NCBI GenBank assembly: GCA_021776195.1
Contig: JAJFGK010000129.1
Coordinates: forward strand, 1-64,000
From: Kiloniellaceae bacterium
GTDB taxonomy: Bacteria > Pseudomonadota > Alphaproteobacteria > Kiloniellales > Kiloniellaceae
Reading direction: 5' to 3'
Length of the DNA: 64,000 nucleotides
Within the stretch, counting starts at the first letter, position 1; each line of letters opens with the position of its first letter. A program made the position numbers and the translations under genes. The notes under the pieces are model-generated. The model searched no databases, was not told where the DNA came from, and was given only the letters and a program-made list of their open reading frames with translations. Shown here piece after piece: positions 1-7,737 of the stretch.

Positions 1-2
1 TC

Positions 3-542
3 ATGGCGGCGCGCGAGCTGGAGGGCCGCGAGGCCAGCCCGAGCGCCGGGGTGATCGACAGCCAGTCGGTGAAAACCACGGAATCCGGTGGGATCAGCGG
101 TTATGACGCGGGCAAGAAGATCAAAGGACGCAAGCGTCACATCGTCGTCGATACCCTGGGCCTCTTGATCGGCCTGATCGTCCATGGCGCCGACATTCAG
201 GACCGCGACGGCGCACCGCTGGTGCTCAAGTCGATCCTGCGCGCCTTCCCCTGGCTGCGCCATCTCTTCGCCGATGGCGGCTATGCCGGACCCAAGCTGC
301 GCGCCGCCTTGCGCAAGCTCGGCGACTGGACGCTCGAGATCGTCAAACGATCCGACGACGCCAAGGGCTTCGAGGTCATCTCGCGGCGCTGGGTCGTGGA
401 GCGAACCTTCGCTTGGCTCGGGCGATGCCGGAGGCTGGCCAAGGACTGGGAAAAATCAATCGCCAGCGCAGAGGCCTGGGTCCTCATTGCCCACATCCGC
501 CTCGTCACCCGCCGCCTCGCAAGGTATTGTTATGTCCCATAG
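3..542 (+). CDS. IS5-family transposase, 3' part (5' end outside window)
   Basis: This is the DDE catalytic half of an IS5-family transposase, which cuts and joins DNA at the ends of its insertion sequence. The three acidic residues are visible in their usual contexts: Asp in [10 protein letters not shown], Asp in FADGGYAG and Glu in [11 protein letters not shown]. The reading frame is open to the window edge, so the ATG at 3 need not be the true start; many IS5 elements split the gene and join the halves by frameshifting. The right end of the element should lie shortly after 542, but the terminal repeat cannot be confirmed without the left end. The AT-rich, foreign-looking DNA just downstream fits a mobile-element boundary. 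Confidence 0.9.
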   Translation: MAARELEGREASPSAGVIDSQSVKTTESGGISGYDAGKKIKGRKRHIVVDTLGLLIGLIVHGADIQDRDGAPLVLKSILRAFPWLRHLFADGGYAGPKLRAALRKLGDWTLEIVKRSDDAKGFEVISRRWVVERTFAWLGRCRRLAKDWEKSIASAEAWVLIAHIRLVTRRLARYCYVP

Positions 543-638
543 ACTTTTGAGTCAGACACTTAGAGACGGCCTTACGTGATTGCCACCATGTGCCCGGAGC
601 TCTTGAATACTGTCCCCGCATCTACGAATTCCACTTGT

Positions 639-1268
639 TCAACTTTCCAAACTAGACAACCGTAATATCTCCAAGTAGAAGCACAAATCTGTAGAATTTG
701 GAAATTTCTCCAAATTGTTTTCGACAGAAATACTATTGTAGAATCGTACATATTTATCAATATTGTCTTTATCATTAAGGAGTCCATGTTTGTTCAATTT
801 CTCCACAAAATCATCGAATATCTCCTCACTCCGAAATATCCCTTCCCTAACCATTGACCCATAGCCGCTCACATAAATGTCAGTCCCGAGTGGGCACAAA
901 TTGCTCGGGGCCGATATAGAACCATAGATTTCCCCCAGCCTATCTGAACGTAGCACGATAATTTCGTTCATTTCGGTGTGTCTATTACAGTATTTCAGTA
1001 TTTTATTCACAATATTTCTATCGTGTGACAACATAAATGGAGAATCATGCGGCCTACTAGAATATATGTCTTTCCAATGAATCTCTAATTCCTGGGGAAG
1101 ACTTCCTTGATAGTGCGCAGCATCAAAATCTTCCCACATCATTCTATCCACACCAGAATAAAAAATCTGCCCGACTTGGGGAGGCTCAAGTATCAATTTC
1201 ATATGCGAAATCTCTTCCCTGCACCATTCGGGCTTCCGCACAATCACATAACCACAAACCTTATCCAT
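639..1268 (-). CDS. Hypothetical protein, probable immunity partner of the adjacent toxin module
   Basis: A 209-residue soluble protein with no signal peptide or membrane segment and no family I can name. Its DNA is clearly AT-richer than the rest of the window, which points to horizontal transfer. It starts 17 nt after the stop of the toxin-like gene (1286-1621) on the same strand, the arrangement usual for polymorphic toxin and immunity pairs, where the immunity gene follows the toxin tip. Immunity function is inferred from position, size and composition only. An unrelated cargo gene left by the neighbouring IS5 element is the main alternative. Confidence 0.6.
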   Translation of the reverse strand: MDKVCGYVIVRKPEWCREEISHMKLILEPPQVGQIFYSGVDRMMWEDFDAAHYQGSLPQELEIHWKDIYSSRPHDSPFMLSHDRNIVNKILKYCNRHTEMNEIIVLRSDRLGEIYGSISAPSNLCPLGTDIYVSGYGSMVREGIFRSEEIFDDFVEKLNKHGLLNDKDNIDKYVRFYNSISVENNLEKFPNSTDLCFYLEILRLSSLES

Positions 1269-1285
1269 GGGGTATTTTCCAAAAT

Positions 1286-1621
1286 TCAGTTAGATTTCGT
1301 CGGAATATGCGGTTTTCCACCGTATCCTGGCACGTGAATATGGTCACCGCCATCCCAATGGCTTGTGCCACGATCATCACGAGAATCCTGAACTCCCACT
1401 TCTCTGGCCCAATCAAGTATTGTATCAGCTTCACTATCAGTGAGAGGCTTTCGGCCTCCGTGCGTTGCGTCATTAATTAGGTCATTTAGAGCCTCTCTGT
1501 CAGGGTCATGACTAGGGGCCCCTGGTTTCGGTGAGCTGAAGAAAGTGTCTGGAACAAAATCGGGATCAATCGGACAGAACCCAGGTGGTGATGGTGGAAC
1601 AGTTGCGAGTTCTGGGGACAC
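1286..1621 (-). CDS. Orphan polymorphic-toxin C-terminal module (fragment)
   Basis: The 111-residue product resembles the C-terminal tips of Rhs and other polymorphic toxins. A proline-rich linker is followed by a domain with NDLINDATHGGRKPL, an ADTILDWA helix, and a His/Gly-rich end containing HWDGGDHIHVPG and KPHIPT. The large N-terminal delivery or repeat region of such toxins is absent: the only upstream start is a GTG inside a REP-like repeat (1607-1628). The module therefore looks cut off from its carrier gene, or is one of the displaced tips found downstream of rhs loci. Expression is doubtful. The exact toxin family was not identified; the assignment rests on the pattern of conserved residues. 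Confidence 0.5.
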   Translation of the reverse strand: MSPELATVPPSPPGFCPIDPDFVPDTFFSSPKPGAPSHDPDREALNDLINDATHGGRKPLTDSEADTILDWAREVGVQDSRDDRGTSHWDGGDHIHVPGYGGKPHIPTKSN

Positions 1622-1706
1622 AATACTTATCTATTGAATTTCTTCCGGGAGCGGTCATTCCAAGTAGGCTAGCAAATGCCAGTTAAGTATTGTGTCCCCA
1701 GAACTC
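1607..1706. repeat. 22-bp perfect inverted repeat, REP-like
   Basis: The 22 bases at 1607-1628 return as an exact reverse complement at 1685-1706, with 56 bases between. The core TCTGGGGACACAATA resembles the repeats associated with REP-associated tyrosine transposases (RAYT). A partial extra copy of the CCCCAGAACT part follows directly at 1697-1717. No RAYT gene is in the window. Confidence 0.7.
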
Positions 1707-2058
1707 CCCAGAACTCCCAGAAGAGTTAAATGGTGACAATTTCTAGGTGCCGCAGTCAACATACTTAAGTGCTTGCGCTTGCAGGGCCTCGGACCCTGAC
1801 AAACGCCGATCTAGATCTGGGGACACAATAATTATCTATTGGATTCCTTGGCGGATTCAGGTTGCAAGTGCACCATTCTTGGATTTTAGCAGGAACTCGT
1901 GCGGGGTCTGATGGGCGCGCGGGCTGGGGACGTAATGCCCAATTGGCCTGCGGCAGCGTACTTGGAAGGATCTCTTGATGGGGGTACAGAGTCCCCACGG
2001 CGTGTCCCCAGAAGATGAAGAACGGAACGGCACCGGCGCAGAGCCGTTGGAGTGAAAG
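1622..2058. other. Intergenic region made of REP-like repeats, no gene supported
   Basis: Apart from the repeat copies listed separately I see no convincing coding sequence here. The 77-codon frame at 1765-1998 on the minus strand reads through a repeat copy and has the composition of chance translation. The region separates the imported toxin/immunity patch from the native gene at 2059. Confidence 0.6.
1815..1845. repeat. Further copy of the REP-like repeat
   Basis: This copy carries the same CTGGGGACACAATA core followed by ATTATCTATTGGATT, matching the extended right side of the copy at 1607-1640. A shorter relic, CGTGTCCCCAGAAG, lies in the opposite orientation at 2001-2014, so 1607-2014 is a cluster of degenerating repeats. 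Confidence 0.6.
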
Positions 2059-2361
2059 ATGGAAAGCTCAGACGACCAGAAGGTCTATCTGGATGGCCAC
2101 ATCGACGTGCCGGCCGAGCGGCTCGCGGCCGTCGAGGGTGCGCTGCCGGCGCATATTGCGCTGACCCGGGCGGAGGCCGGCTGCATCTCCTTCGAGGTCG
2201 TCGCCAGCGCGACCGTCGAGGGGCGCTTCATGGTGACGGAGGTCTTCGTCGATCAAGCGGCCTTCGAGGCCCATCAGCAGCGGACGAAAAGCTCTGACTG
2301 GTTCAAGGTCACCGAGGGCATTCCCCGCGCGTATTCCATCCGGGTGGGTGACGAAGAGTAG
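2059..2361 (+). CDS. Antibiotic biosynthesis monooxygenase (ABM) family protein
   Basis: A 100-residue protein of the ABM / YgiN ferredoxin-like fold, small dimeric enzymes or sensors acting on quinol-like aromatics without a bound cofactor. The pattern is typical: a first strand, a helix with PAERLAAVEGALPAHIALT, the segment EAGCISFEVVAS, then FMVTEVFVDQAAFEAHQQ leading into the last helix. GGAG lies about 6 nt before the ATG. It stands alone, with REP-like repeats upstream and a membrane protein downstream. Substrate unknown. Confidence 0.8.
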   Translation: MESSDDQKVYLDGHIDVPAERLAAVEGALPAHIALTRAEAGCISFEVVASATVEGRFMVTEVFVDQAAFEAHQQRTKSSDWFKVTEGIPRAYSIRVGDEE

Positions 2362-2518
2362 GTGTGGCGCGGGATTGATCCCGCCCCAGCGAAATCGCTC
2401 ACAAGAGGCTATCGGGATGGAGAAGCCGGGCCGAAATGGCCCTGGCCTCGGCGGCGCGCTTCAAGGAAGATAACCGGCCCCGCCGCCGACCGCCGCGAGA
2501 CCGAAAGGACCCTCCCCC

Positions 2519-2920
2519 ATGCGCCACCTGCCCCTGCTCGCCGTCATCCTGATCGTCTATAACGCGGTCGCCTTTTCCGCCACGGCATTCCTGACCCAGT
2601 CCGTCTTCGCGTTCGGCCTGCCGTCGGGGGCGGCCTGGAGCCTGACCGGGTCGGACCTCCTGGTGGTGCTGGCCTTGATCCTGCTCTATCTGGAGATCCT
2701 CAAGGCGACGCGGACCACGGCGGCGACCATCGTCGATCACGCGCTCAGCCTGGTGGTCTTCGTGGTCTGTCTGGTCGAGTTCCTGCTGCTGCCCGCCTTC
2801 GGCACGGCGCCCTTCTTTCTCATCGTGCTGATCGCCCTGATCGACGTGGTCGCCGGCTTCACCGTGACCATCGCCGGGGCGCGGCGCGACATCGCGCTGG
2901 ACGGCGGCATGCGGCTTTAG
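2519..2920 (+). CDS. Small integral membrane protein, four predicted helices
   Basis: The 133-residue product is almost entirely hydrophobic. Predicted membrane segments are at about residues 5-28, 42-60, 70-90 and 95-118, with a short charged C-terminal tail. AAAGGA lies about 8 nt before the ATG. No catalytic or transport signature is visible and I do not recognise a named family. Codon use is that of the host. Probably an inner-membrane protein of unknown function. Confidence 0.7.
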   Translation: MRHLPLLAVILIVYNAVAFSATAFLTQSVFAFGLPSGAAWSLTGSDLLVVLALILLYLEILKATRTTAATIVDHALSLVVFVVCLVEFLLLPAFGTAPFFLIVLIALIDVVAGFTVTIAGARRDIALDGGMRL

Positions 2921-3194
2921 GGCGGCACAGCGGCCCTCCTTGCCCGCCCGCGGGCCGTTCGCTCGGCGCAGGCGGATCTTGACCGACCTCAAGGACCCGG
3001 CCACTCTGTTGCTTCGGCGCCGCGGATCTAGCGGCAAGAAGCCCTGCCCCTGGCGTCGGACGCGTAGCTGTTTGGGTTAACGGGGCCGCCCGCCGCCGCC
3101 GGACACCACAATCCGCAGCGGCAAAGGCCTGGCACGGTCGGGGCAACGGGGACGTCTGGGGCGTCCGGGCGATGCGACCGAGACCGGGGGAGTT

Positions 3195-4061
3195 ATGGCC
3201 ACTTCGTCTTCCGAGGACGGGTCGGGCACGGCTAGGGACAGCGCCGGCAAGGGGTCCAGGTCCAACCTGCTCATGGAACAGAGTTTCGCGCTCAAAGCAC
3301 AGGGGCTGCCGCCGCGCGGCCTTTTGCTGGCCGGGGCCGCCGGTGTCGCGGCGCTGCTGGTCCTGGCCCTGGGCCTGCTGTTCGATGGCCGGACCGGCGC
3401 CTTCTGGTTCGGCCGCGGCGCCCCGGTCTTTGCCTTTCCCTTCTCGATTCAGGCCTTGATGCACGTTCTCTTCGCCGTCGGTCTGGCCGAGCTCTTCGTC
3501 CGTGCGCGGGTCGCCAGGTGGGAGACCGCCTTTCTCGATCAGGGACTGTTGCCGGAAGACGACGAGACCGTGCTGCAAATCAAGGATCTCGGCGCCATCC
3601 GCCGGCGGGTCGCCGAACTCTTCGACGGCGACGCCGGGTTCCTGCCGTCGCTGATCGACCTGGCGATCCTGCGGCTGCAGACCAGTCAATCGGTGGACCA
3701 GGCGGCCAACGTGATGAACGCCAGCCTCGAGCTCTTCGGCCAAAGGGTCGAGCTGCGCTACCAGATGATCCGCTATCTGATCTGGGTGATCCCCACGGTC
3801 GGCTTCATCGGCACGGTGGTCGGCATCGCCTCGGCCCTGGACTTCATCGATCCCGACCAGATGGATCTGAAGATCGTGACGGCGAGCCTGTCCGTCGCCT
3901 TCGACACCACGGTGATCGCCCTGATCTGGAGCGCCATTCTGGTCCTGGCGCAGCACGTGGCGCAAAAGCGAGAGGAGATGGCGCTCAATCGGGCTGGCCA
4001 CTACTGCCTGACCAACCTGATCAACCGCATCTATATCGCGCCCCCTGCGAGCGGAGGGTGA
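3195..4061 (+). CDS. MotA/TolQ/ExbB-type proton channel protein
   Basis: A 288-residue inner-membrane protein with four predicted helices at about 42-63, 82-102, 193-215 and 229-254. The last two carry the ExbB/TolQ/MotA signature: GFIGTVVGIASAL in helix 3 and SLSVAFDTTVIALIWSAI in helix 4. A cytoplasmic helical domain of about 90 residues lies between helices 2 and 3. Family members form pentamers around two copies of an ExbD/MotB-like protein and conduct protons to drive motion. GGGGGAG sits just before the ATG. The stop is 6 nt before the next gene, which encodes the expected partner. There is no long cytoplasmic tail as in ZorA. Function unknown. Confidence 0.85.
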   Translation: MATSSSEDGSGTARDSAGKGSRSNLLMEQSFALKAQGLPPRGLLLAGAAGVAALLVLALGLLFDGRTGAFWFGRGAPVFAFPFSIQALMHVLFAVGLAELFVRARVARWETAFLDQGLLPEDDETVLQIKDLGAIRRRVAELFDGDAGFLPSLIDLAILRLQTSQSVDQAANVMNASLELFGQRVELRYQMIRYLIWVIPTVGFIGTVVGIASALDFIDPDQMDLKIVTASLSVAFDTTVIALIWSAILVLAQHVAQKREEMALNRAGHYCLTNLINRIYIAPPASGG

Positions 4062-4067
4062 GGCGTC

Positions 4068-4910
4068 ATGCGCCGCAGGTCCCGAGAAATCACGATCTTC
4101 AGCCTTTCCATGATGGACGTGGTCACCGGCGCCATGGGCGCGTTTCTGATCGTGATGGTGGTCTTGGCCCGCTACTACGAGAGCGACCCGGCGAACCGCG
4201 AGAACGTCGAGGCCCTGAAGGCGGAGCTGACCCAGGTGCGCGACCGGCTGCGCGACATCGATCTCGCGGTCAAGGGGTTGGACGGCGACAGTAGCGATGT
4301 CACCCAGGCCCTCAGGAAGGCCTCGGACAACCTTTCCGAAGCCGAGCGCGACGCCGAGAAGCTGCGCGAACAGCTCGATCAGGCCAAGCAGGAGATCGAA
4401 CGCCAGGACAACACCATCGGCGAGCTGATCAAACAACGCGCCTTTGCCGTCGCCAGCTTCTGGACCTGCGAGGGGGTCGATGTCGATATCTACGTCTGGG
4501 ACACGCAACTCGCCGCCAAAGACGATGCGCCGGCGCCTTTTTTCGATCCCGCGAAGACCCAGGGGGCGAACTGGACCGGCGACAAGCGCAGCGACTGGGG
4601 CAGCGACGGCTACGAATCCTGGCTGACCTCCAGTTCCGTGGCGGGCACCCTGCACAAGGTCTATGTGAAGCTGATCGAACCGAGCAGGGTCAAGAGGCCC
4701 TGCCGCGTTCACACGATCGTCACCCATGCGGCCGGTGCCAGGCACTACGCGCGAAACCTGAGCGCCGCCCGGCCCTGGGTCTATGTCGCCAAGCTCCAGC
4801 AGAACAGCAACCTGGAGAAGGGCTTCTTCGAGCTGTCGGACCCGAGCGACGACGAGATCAAGGCAGAGATTCGCGCGGTCGACCTCCGCCGCCGCACCTC
4901 GGGAAGCTAA
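4068..4910 (+). CDS. ExbD/MotB-like partner with coiled coil and C-terminal beta domain
   Basis: The 280-residue product has a short basic cytoplasmic start and one membrane helix at about 16-35. Asp17 lies at the helix start, in SMMDVV, the place of the proton-binding Asp of MotB, ExbD and ZorB. A long charged coiled coil (about 47-128) follows. The C-terminal domain (about 131-280) has strands such as GVDVDIYVWD and LHKVYVKLIEP and resembles extracytoplasmic beta-sandwich domains. It lacks an OmpA-like peptidoglycan-binding domain, so it is not a classical flagellar MotB. Tight spacing to the channel gene argues for a shared complex. The Asp role is inferred from position. Confidence 0.75.
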   Translation: MRRRSREITIFSLSMMDVVTGAMGAFLIVMVVLARYYESDPANRENVEALKAELTQVRDRLRDIDLAVKGLDGDSSDVTQALRKASDNLSEAERDAEKLREQLDQAKQEIERQDNTIGELIKQRAFAVASFWTCEGVDVDIYVWDTQLAAKDDAPAPFFDPAKTQGANWTGDKRSDWGSDGYESWLTSSSVAGTLHKVYVKLIEPSRVKRPCRVHTIVTHAAGARHYARNLSAARPWVYVAKLQQNSNLEKGFFELSDPSDDEIKAEIRAVDLRRRTSGS

Positions 4911-4937
4911 CGGCTGAGATTGAACAAGGGGCGAGGT

Positions 4938-6221
4938 ATGGCCGAAACCGGCGAGAGTCTCCTGAAACGCTGCGAAGAGGGCCACGTGTTCGACGTGACG
5001 CGGCACGCGACCTGTCCGACCTGCGGGTCGCCGGTCGCCGGAAGGGGCCGGCCCGGGCCGGTCCAGAACGGGCCGGGCCGGAACGAGCCGGCTCAGAACG
5101 AACCGGCCCAGAGCGAGCCGCCGCCGGCAGCGACCGATGCCGGGGCGCCGGCCGACGCAAACATTGCCGGCGCTCCGACCAAGCTCGATGGAGCGCGGAC
5201 AAAGCTGCCAGCGGCATTCAGAGGCCTGCGCGGCCTCGCCCTGGCCGGCGGCGCGGTTGGCGCGGTCCTGCTGGTCGTGGCCATTCTGACCAGCGGCGAC
5301 CAGTCCCCGGACGGCGCCAGAAGCAACGCCGTCGAGGACAGTGCCCCGACGTCGCAAGCGCCAGCGGTCATCCGGCAACAGGACGAAGCGACGGCGCCTT
5401 CCAGCACGGCCCCCTCCCGCGACGCCCCCTCCAGCAACGCCCCCTCGAGCAACGCCCCCTCCAGCAACGCCGACGACTTCAACCCCTCGACCGCCGACCC
5501 CTATGGCGTCTGGGAGATGTACACGCCGACCGCCAATCAAGGCCCCTTCCGGCACGTCATCGAGATTCGCCCCGACGGCAGCTACAGCGTCAACGCCGGC
5601 CCCTATAGCCACGCCGGATCCATGACCTTTACCGGCCGGGTCTATCAGCTCCAATCGCGCACCTCCGCCTATCAGGACGGCGGCGCGTTCTTTCGCCCCG
5701 ACCCGGACACCATCGTGTTCGAGGGGCGCCTCGGCAGGACCGTCTGGGTTCGGGTTCAGCAGCCGACCCTGTTCGACTTGACCGACGACAGAATCCCTCT
5801 GCCGGCCAATCTGCCGGCCGCCCTGAAGCGCATGGCCGCCAACATCCGCGCCTCCTGGCGGAACGACGCGGTGCCGGTTCGTTTCGAGGTCGAGCGCACG
5901 CGACACGGCGCCTACGAGCTCAAGGCCTCCTTCATGTCACCGCAGGATTCGACCGGTCTTGCGGTCACCTGGGGCCTCTATCACACCAGCCAGTTCGACA
6001 TGGGCGGCGTCAACTGGTTCAATAAGCCTCTGCCGGAGGCCTTCGTCGACCTGCCGGAAGCCTATGCGGCCCTGGGCGCTGTCGGCCCCCTCAAACGGGC
6101 CAGCCTGGGCTATTTCAACCGCGGTGGCGGCGGCAACACCTACGACGCCGCGGCACCGCCAGCCTGGATGATCAACCCCGAAGCCGGCGGCGGCGGTCTG
6201 GTCGAGGCGGTGACTCGGTAA
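4938..6221 (+). CDS. Zinc-ribbon single-pass membrane protein of the proton-channel operon
   Basis: The 427-residue product begins with a likely zinc ribbon (Cys12, His16, Cys26, Cys29 in CEEGH and CPTCG). A Pro/Asn/Glu-rich stretch, one membrane helix at about 98-118 and a Ser/Pro/Asn-rich linker follow. The C-terminal domain, about 270 residues, has repeated beta-type segments such as YGVWEMYTP and SYSVNAGPYSH. The topology puts the zinc ribbon in the cytoplasm and the large domain in the periplasm. I chose ATG 4938, with AAGGGGCGAGG just upstream, over a TTG at 4920. Both low-complexity segments are encoded by 15-bp tandem repeats. It lies 27 nt after the ExbD-like gene, so it is probably a third component. 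No known function. Confidence 0.7.
   Translation: MAETGESLLKRCEEGHVFDVTRHATCPTCGSPVAGRGRPGPVQNGPGRNEPAQNEPAQSEPPPAATDAGAPADANIAGAPTKLDGARTKLPAAFRGLRGLALAGGAVGAVLLVVAILTSGDQSPDGARSNAVEDSAPTSQAPAVIRQQDEATAPSSTAPSRDAPSSNAPSSNAPSSNADDFNPSTADPYGVWEMYTPTANQGPFRHVIEIRPDGSYSVNAGPYSHAGSMTFTGRVYQLQSRTSAYQDGGAFFRPDPDTIVFEGRLGRTVWVRVQQPTLFDLTDDRIPLPANLPAALKRMAANIRASWRNDAVPVRFEVERTRHGAYELKASFMSPQDSTGLAVTWGLYHTSQFDMGGVNWFNKPLPEAFVDLPEAYAALGAVGPLKRASLGYFNRGGGGNTYDAAAPPAWMINPEAGGGGLVEAVTR
5064..5123 (+). repeat. Four 15-bp tandem repeats in coding sequence
   Basis: Four imperfect units of the type CAGAACGAGCCGGCC run in frame and encode the Asn-Glu-Pro-Ala-Gln-rich stretch between the zinc ribbon and the membrane helix. 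The unit is five codons, so copy changes keep the frame. Confidence 0.75.
5394..5468 (+). repeat. Five 15-bp tandem repeats in coding sequence
   Basis: Five units close to GCCCCCTCCAGCAAC encode repeats of Ala-Pro-Ser-Ser-Asn in the periplasmic linker. Copies three to five differ by single bases, which suggests recent slippage. The linker may set the reach of the C-terminal domain through the periplasm. Confidence 0.8.
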
Positions 6222-6264
6222 CGATGCCTGGTGGAAAGCGACGCCGCCGCCAAAGGGGGTCGCC

Positions 6265-6999
6265 TCACGCCTCCGCCGCCCTGGGCAGCGTCTCCGCCCC
6301 CTCCCCCAGGATCTCGCGGCGCTCCAGTCCCAGGGTCGCCTTCAGCACTTCGAAGCCCTTGTGGGTCACCGCCAGCGCGCGGCTGTCGGGTTGGCGGCGC
6401 CACCAGGCCCGCTCCAGGCCGCGTTGGAACAGCGCGGTGGCCAGGGCGCCGGCGTAGTGGTCGCGCCGTTCGGTCCAGTCCAGGCAGTGCCGGACCAGCG
6501 GTTGGCGGCCGCGCTGCAGGGTCTCGCCCGCCAGCCCCAGGGACTGGCAGAGCGCCAGGCCGACGGGTGTCAGGGCGAAGCCGCCGCCGCGCGACAGCAG
6601 GGCGCCGCGTTCGGCCAGGCGTTCGGCGATCAGCACGCCGAGACGGCCGGCGATATGGTTGTAGCAGCTCCGCGCGGTCATGACCTCGGCCGCCGCGCGC
6701 GGCGGCAGGGCCCGCAGGTGATCGCGGGGCGCCAGGGTCATGAGCCCTTCCAACGCCGTGGCCACCGCCTCGCCGGTCAGGCGGTAGTAGCGGTGCCGCC
6801 CCTGGGGCCGGCAGGCCAGGATGCCGTGCGCCAGCAGAGTCTTCAGGTGGAAGCTCGCGGTCTGGGGCGAGACGCCGGCGCGGTAGGCCAGCTCCTTGGC
6901 GGTGTAGGCGCGGCCGTCCATCGCCGCGCAGACGATCGTCGCGCGCGCCCGGTCGGCCAGCGCCGTCGCCAGGACATCGACCCGGGGCTCCAGGTTCAC
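6265..6999 (-). CDS. ArsR-family transcriptional regulator
   Basis: A 244-residue winged-helix regulator. The N-terminal ArsR-type DNA-binding domain covers about residues 5-85, with the recognition helix near VSPQTASFHLKTLL and the wing near RPQGRHRYYRLT. A C-terminal domain of about 150 residues follows; this long form is about twice the size of SmtB-type metal sensors and no metal-site cysteine cluster is obvious. The GTG start at 6999 is the best available. It faces away from the ABM gene at 7113 across a 113-bp gap, so it probably represses that gene and itself. The ligand is unknown. Confidence 0.85.
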   Translation of the reverse strand: MNLEPRVDVLATALADRARATIVCAAMDGRAYTAKELAYRAGVSPQTASFHLKTLLAHGILACRPQGRHRYYRLTGEAVATALEGLMTLAPRDHLRALPPRAAAEVMTARSCYNHIAGRLGVLIAERLAERGALLSRGGGFALTPVGLALCQSLGLAGETLQRGRQPLVRHCLDWTERRDHYAGALATALFQRGLERAWWRRQPDSRALAVTHKGFEVLKATLGLERREILGEGAETLPRAAEA

Positions 7000-7112
7000 G
7001 ATGGCGCCTCAAAAGGTAACAGCGTCATGGAAATCATCCCCATTGAAGAGAGCAGCCGGTTCGCCGATGATTCCGCGAAACGCGGCCGCCGTCGAACCAG
7101 AGGAACCATCCC

Positions 7113-7442
7113 ATGTATGTCGTGATCTTTGAAGTGCGGCCCAAGGACAATCGCCTCGACGACTATTTGAGCGTCGCCGCCGCGCTGCGGCCGGAACTGG
7201 AGAAGATCGACGGCTTCATCTCGGTCGAGCGTTTTTCCAGCCTGACCACCGAGGGCAAGATCCTCTCGCTGTCCTTCTGGCGCGACGAGGCGGCGATCAA
7301 GGCCTGGCGCGAGCAGGCCGACCACCGCGCCGGCCAGCGCCGCGGCCGCGCGGACATCTTCGCCGACTACCGCATCCGGGTCGCCGCCGTGCTGCGCGAC
7401 TACGGCATGACCGAGCGCGACCAGGCACCGCCGGGGCACTAG
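7113..7442 (+). CDS. ABM-family monooxygenase-like protein
   Basis: A 109-residue protein with the dimeric ferredoxin-like ABM fold: MYVVIFEVRPKD as first strand, then LRPELEKIDGFISVERFSS, and LSLSFWRDEAAIKAWRE as the core of the second half. Proteins of this type act on small aromatic or haem-like molecules, or sense them. AGAGGAACC lies upstream of the ATG. It is divergent from the ArsR gene, its likely regulator. A dispersed repeat follows at 7493-7603. Confidence 0.8.
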   Translation: MYVVIFEVRPKDNRLDDYLSVAAALRPELEKIDGFISVERFSSLTTEGKILSLSFWRDEAAIKAWREQADHRAGQRRGRADIFADYRIRVAAVLRDYGMTERDQAPPGH

Positions 7443-7492
7443 CAAATCGAACTTGGTGAACTGATATGGCCCGCGTCACTCGTGCCGCAGTC

Positions 7493-7603
7493 GTCATCCC
7501 GGAAAATGCGCCAGCCTTTATCCGGGATTGTATGTTTGGTTTGGCCGTGGCCCGAGATCCCGGCTCGCTCCCCGGCTCCCTGCCGGGGTCCGTCCGGGAT
7601 GAC
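7493..7603. repeat. Intergenic dispersed repeat bounded by 11-bp inverted repeats
   Basis: GTCATCCCGGA at 7493-7503 is the exact reverse complement of 7593-7603, and internal copies of CCGGGAT and CCCGGCTC give further pairing. Related sequence occurs at 32125-32210 and 33821-33850, so it belongs to a dispersed intergenic family. The rest of the gap up to 7737 shows nothing else. Confidence 0.65.
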
Positions 7604-7737
7604 CACTCCATAATGCCGATTGCCGGGTTGGGGCACGAGCCCTGTTCCCTTCGAAGGCCGGGGCCTGTATTCGAATCGGGGCTTTAGGGCTTGTTAGGGC
7701 GAATTGGCTAAGACCTGGGCCTGAGACTTGCGGGACC

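Noticed and set aside
1765..1998. 77-codon frame on the minus strand
   Set aside because: It reads through a REP-like repeat and has no ribosome binding site or domain.
3195..4910. Zorya-type phage defence system
   Set aside because: The channel protein has no long ZorA-type tail, the partner has no peptidoglycan-binding domain, and no ZorC, ZorD or ZorE gene follows.
2859..5906. 1015-codon open frame on the minus strand
   Set aside because: It runs antisense to the channel operon, whose genes have clear domains and ribosome binding sites. Its His/Gly/Arg-rich composition is typical of GC-driven antisense frames.
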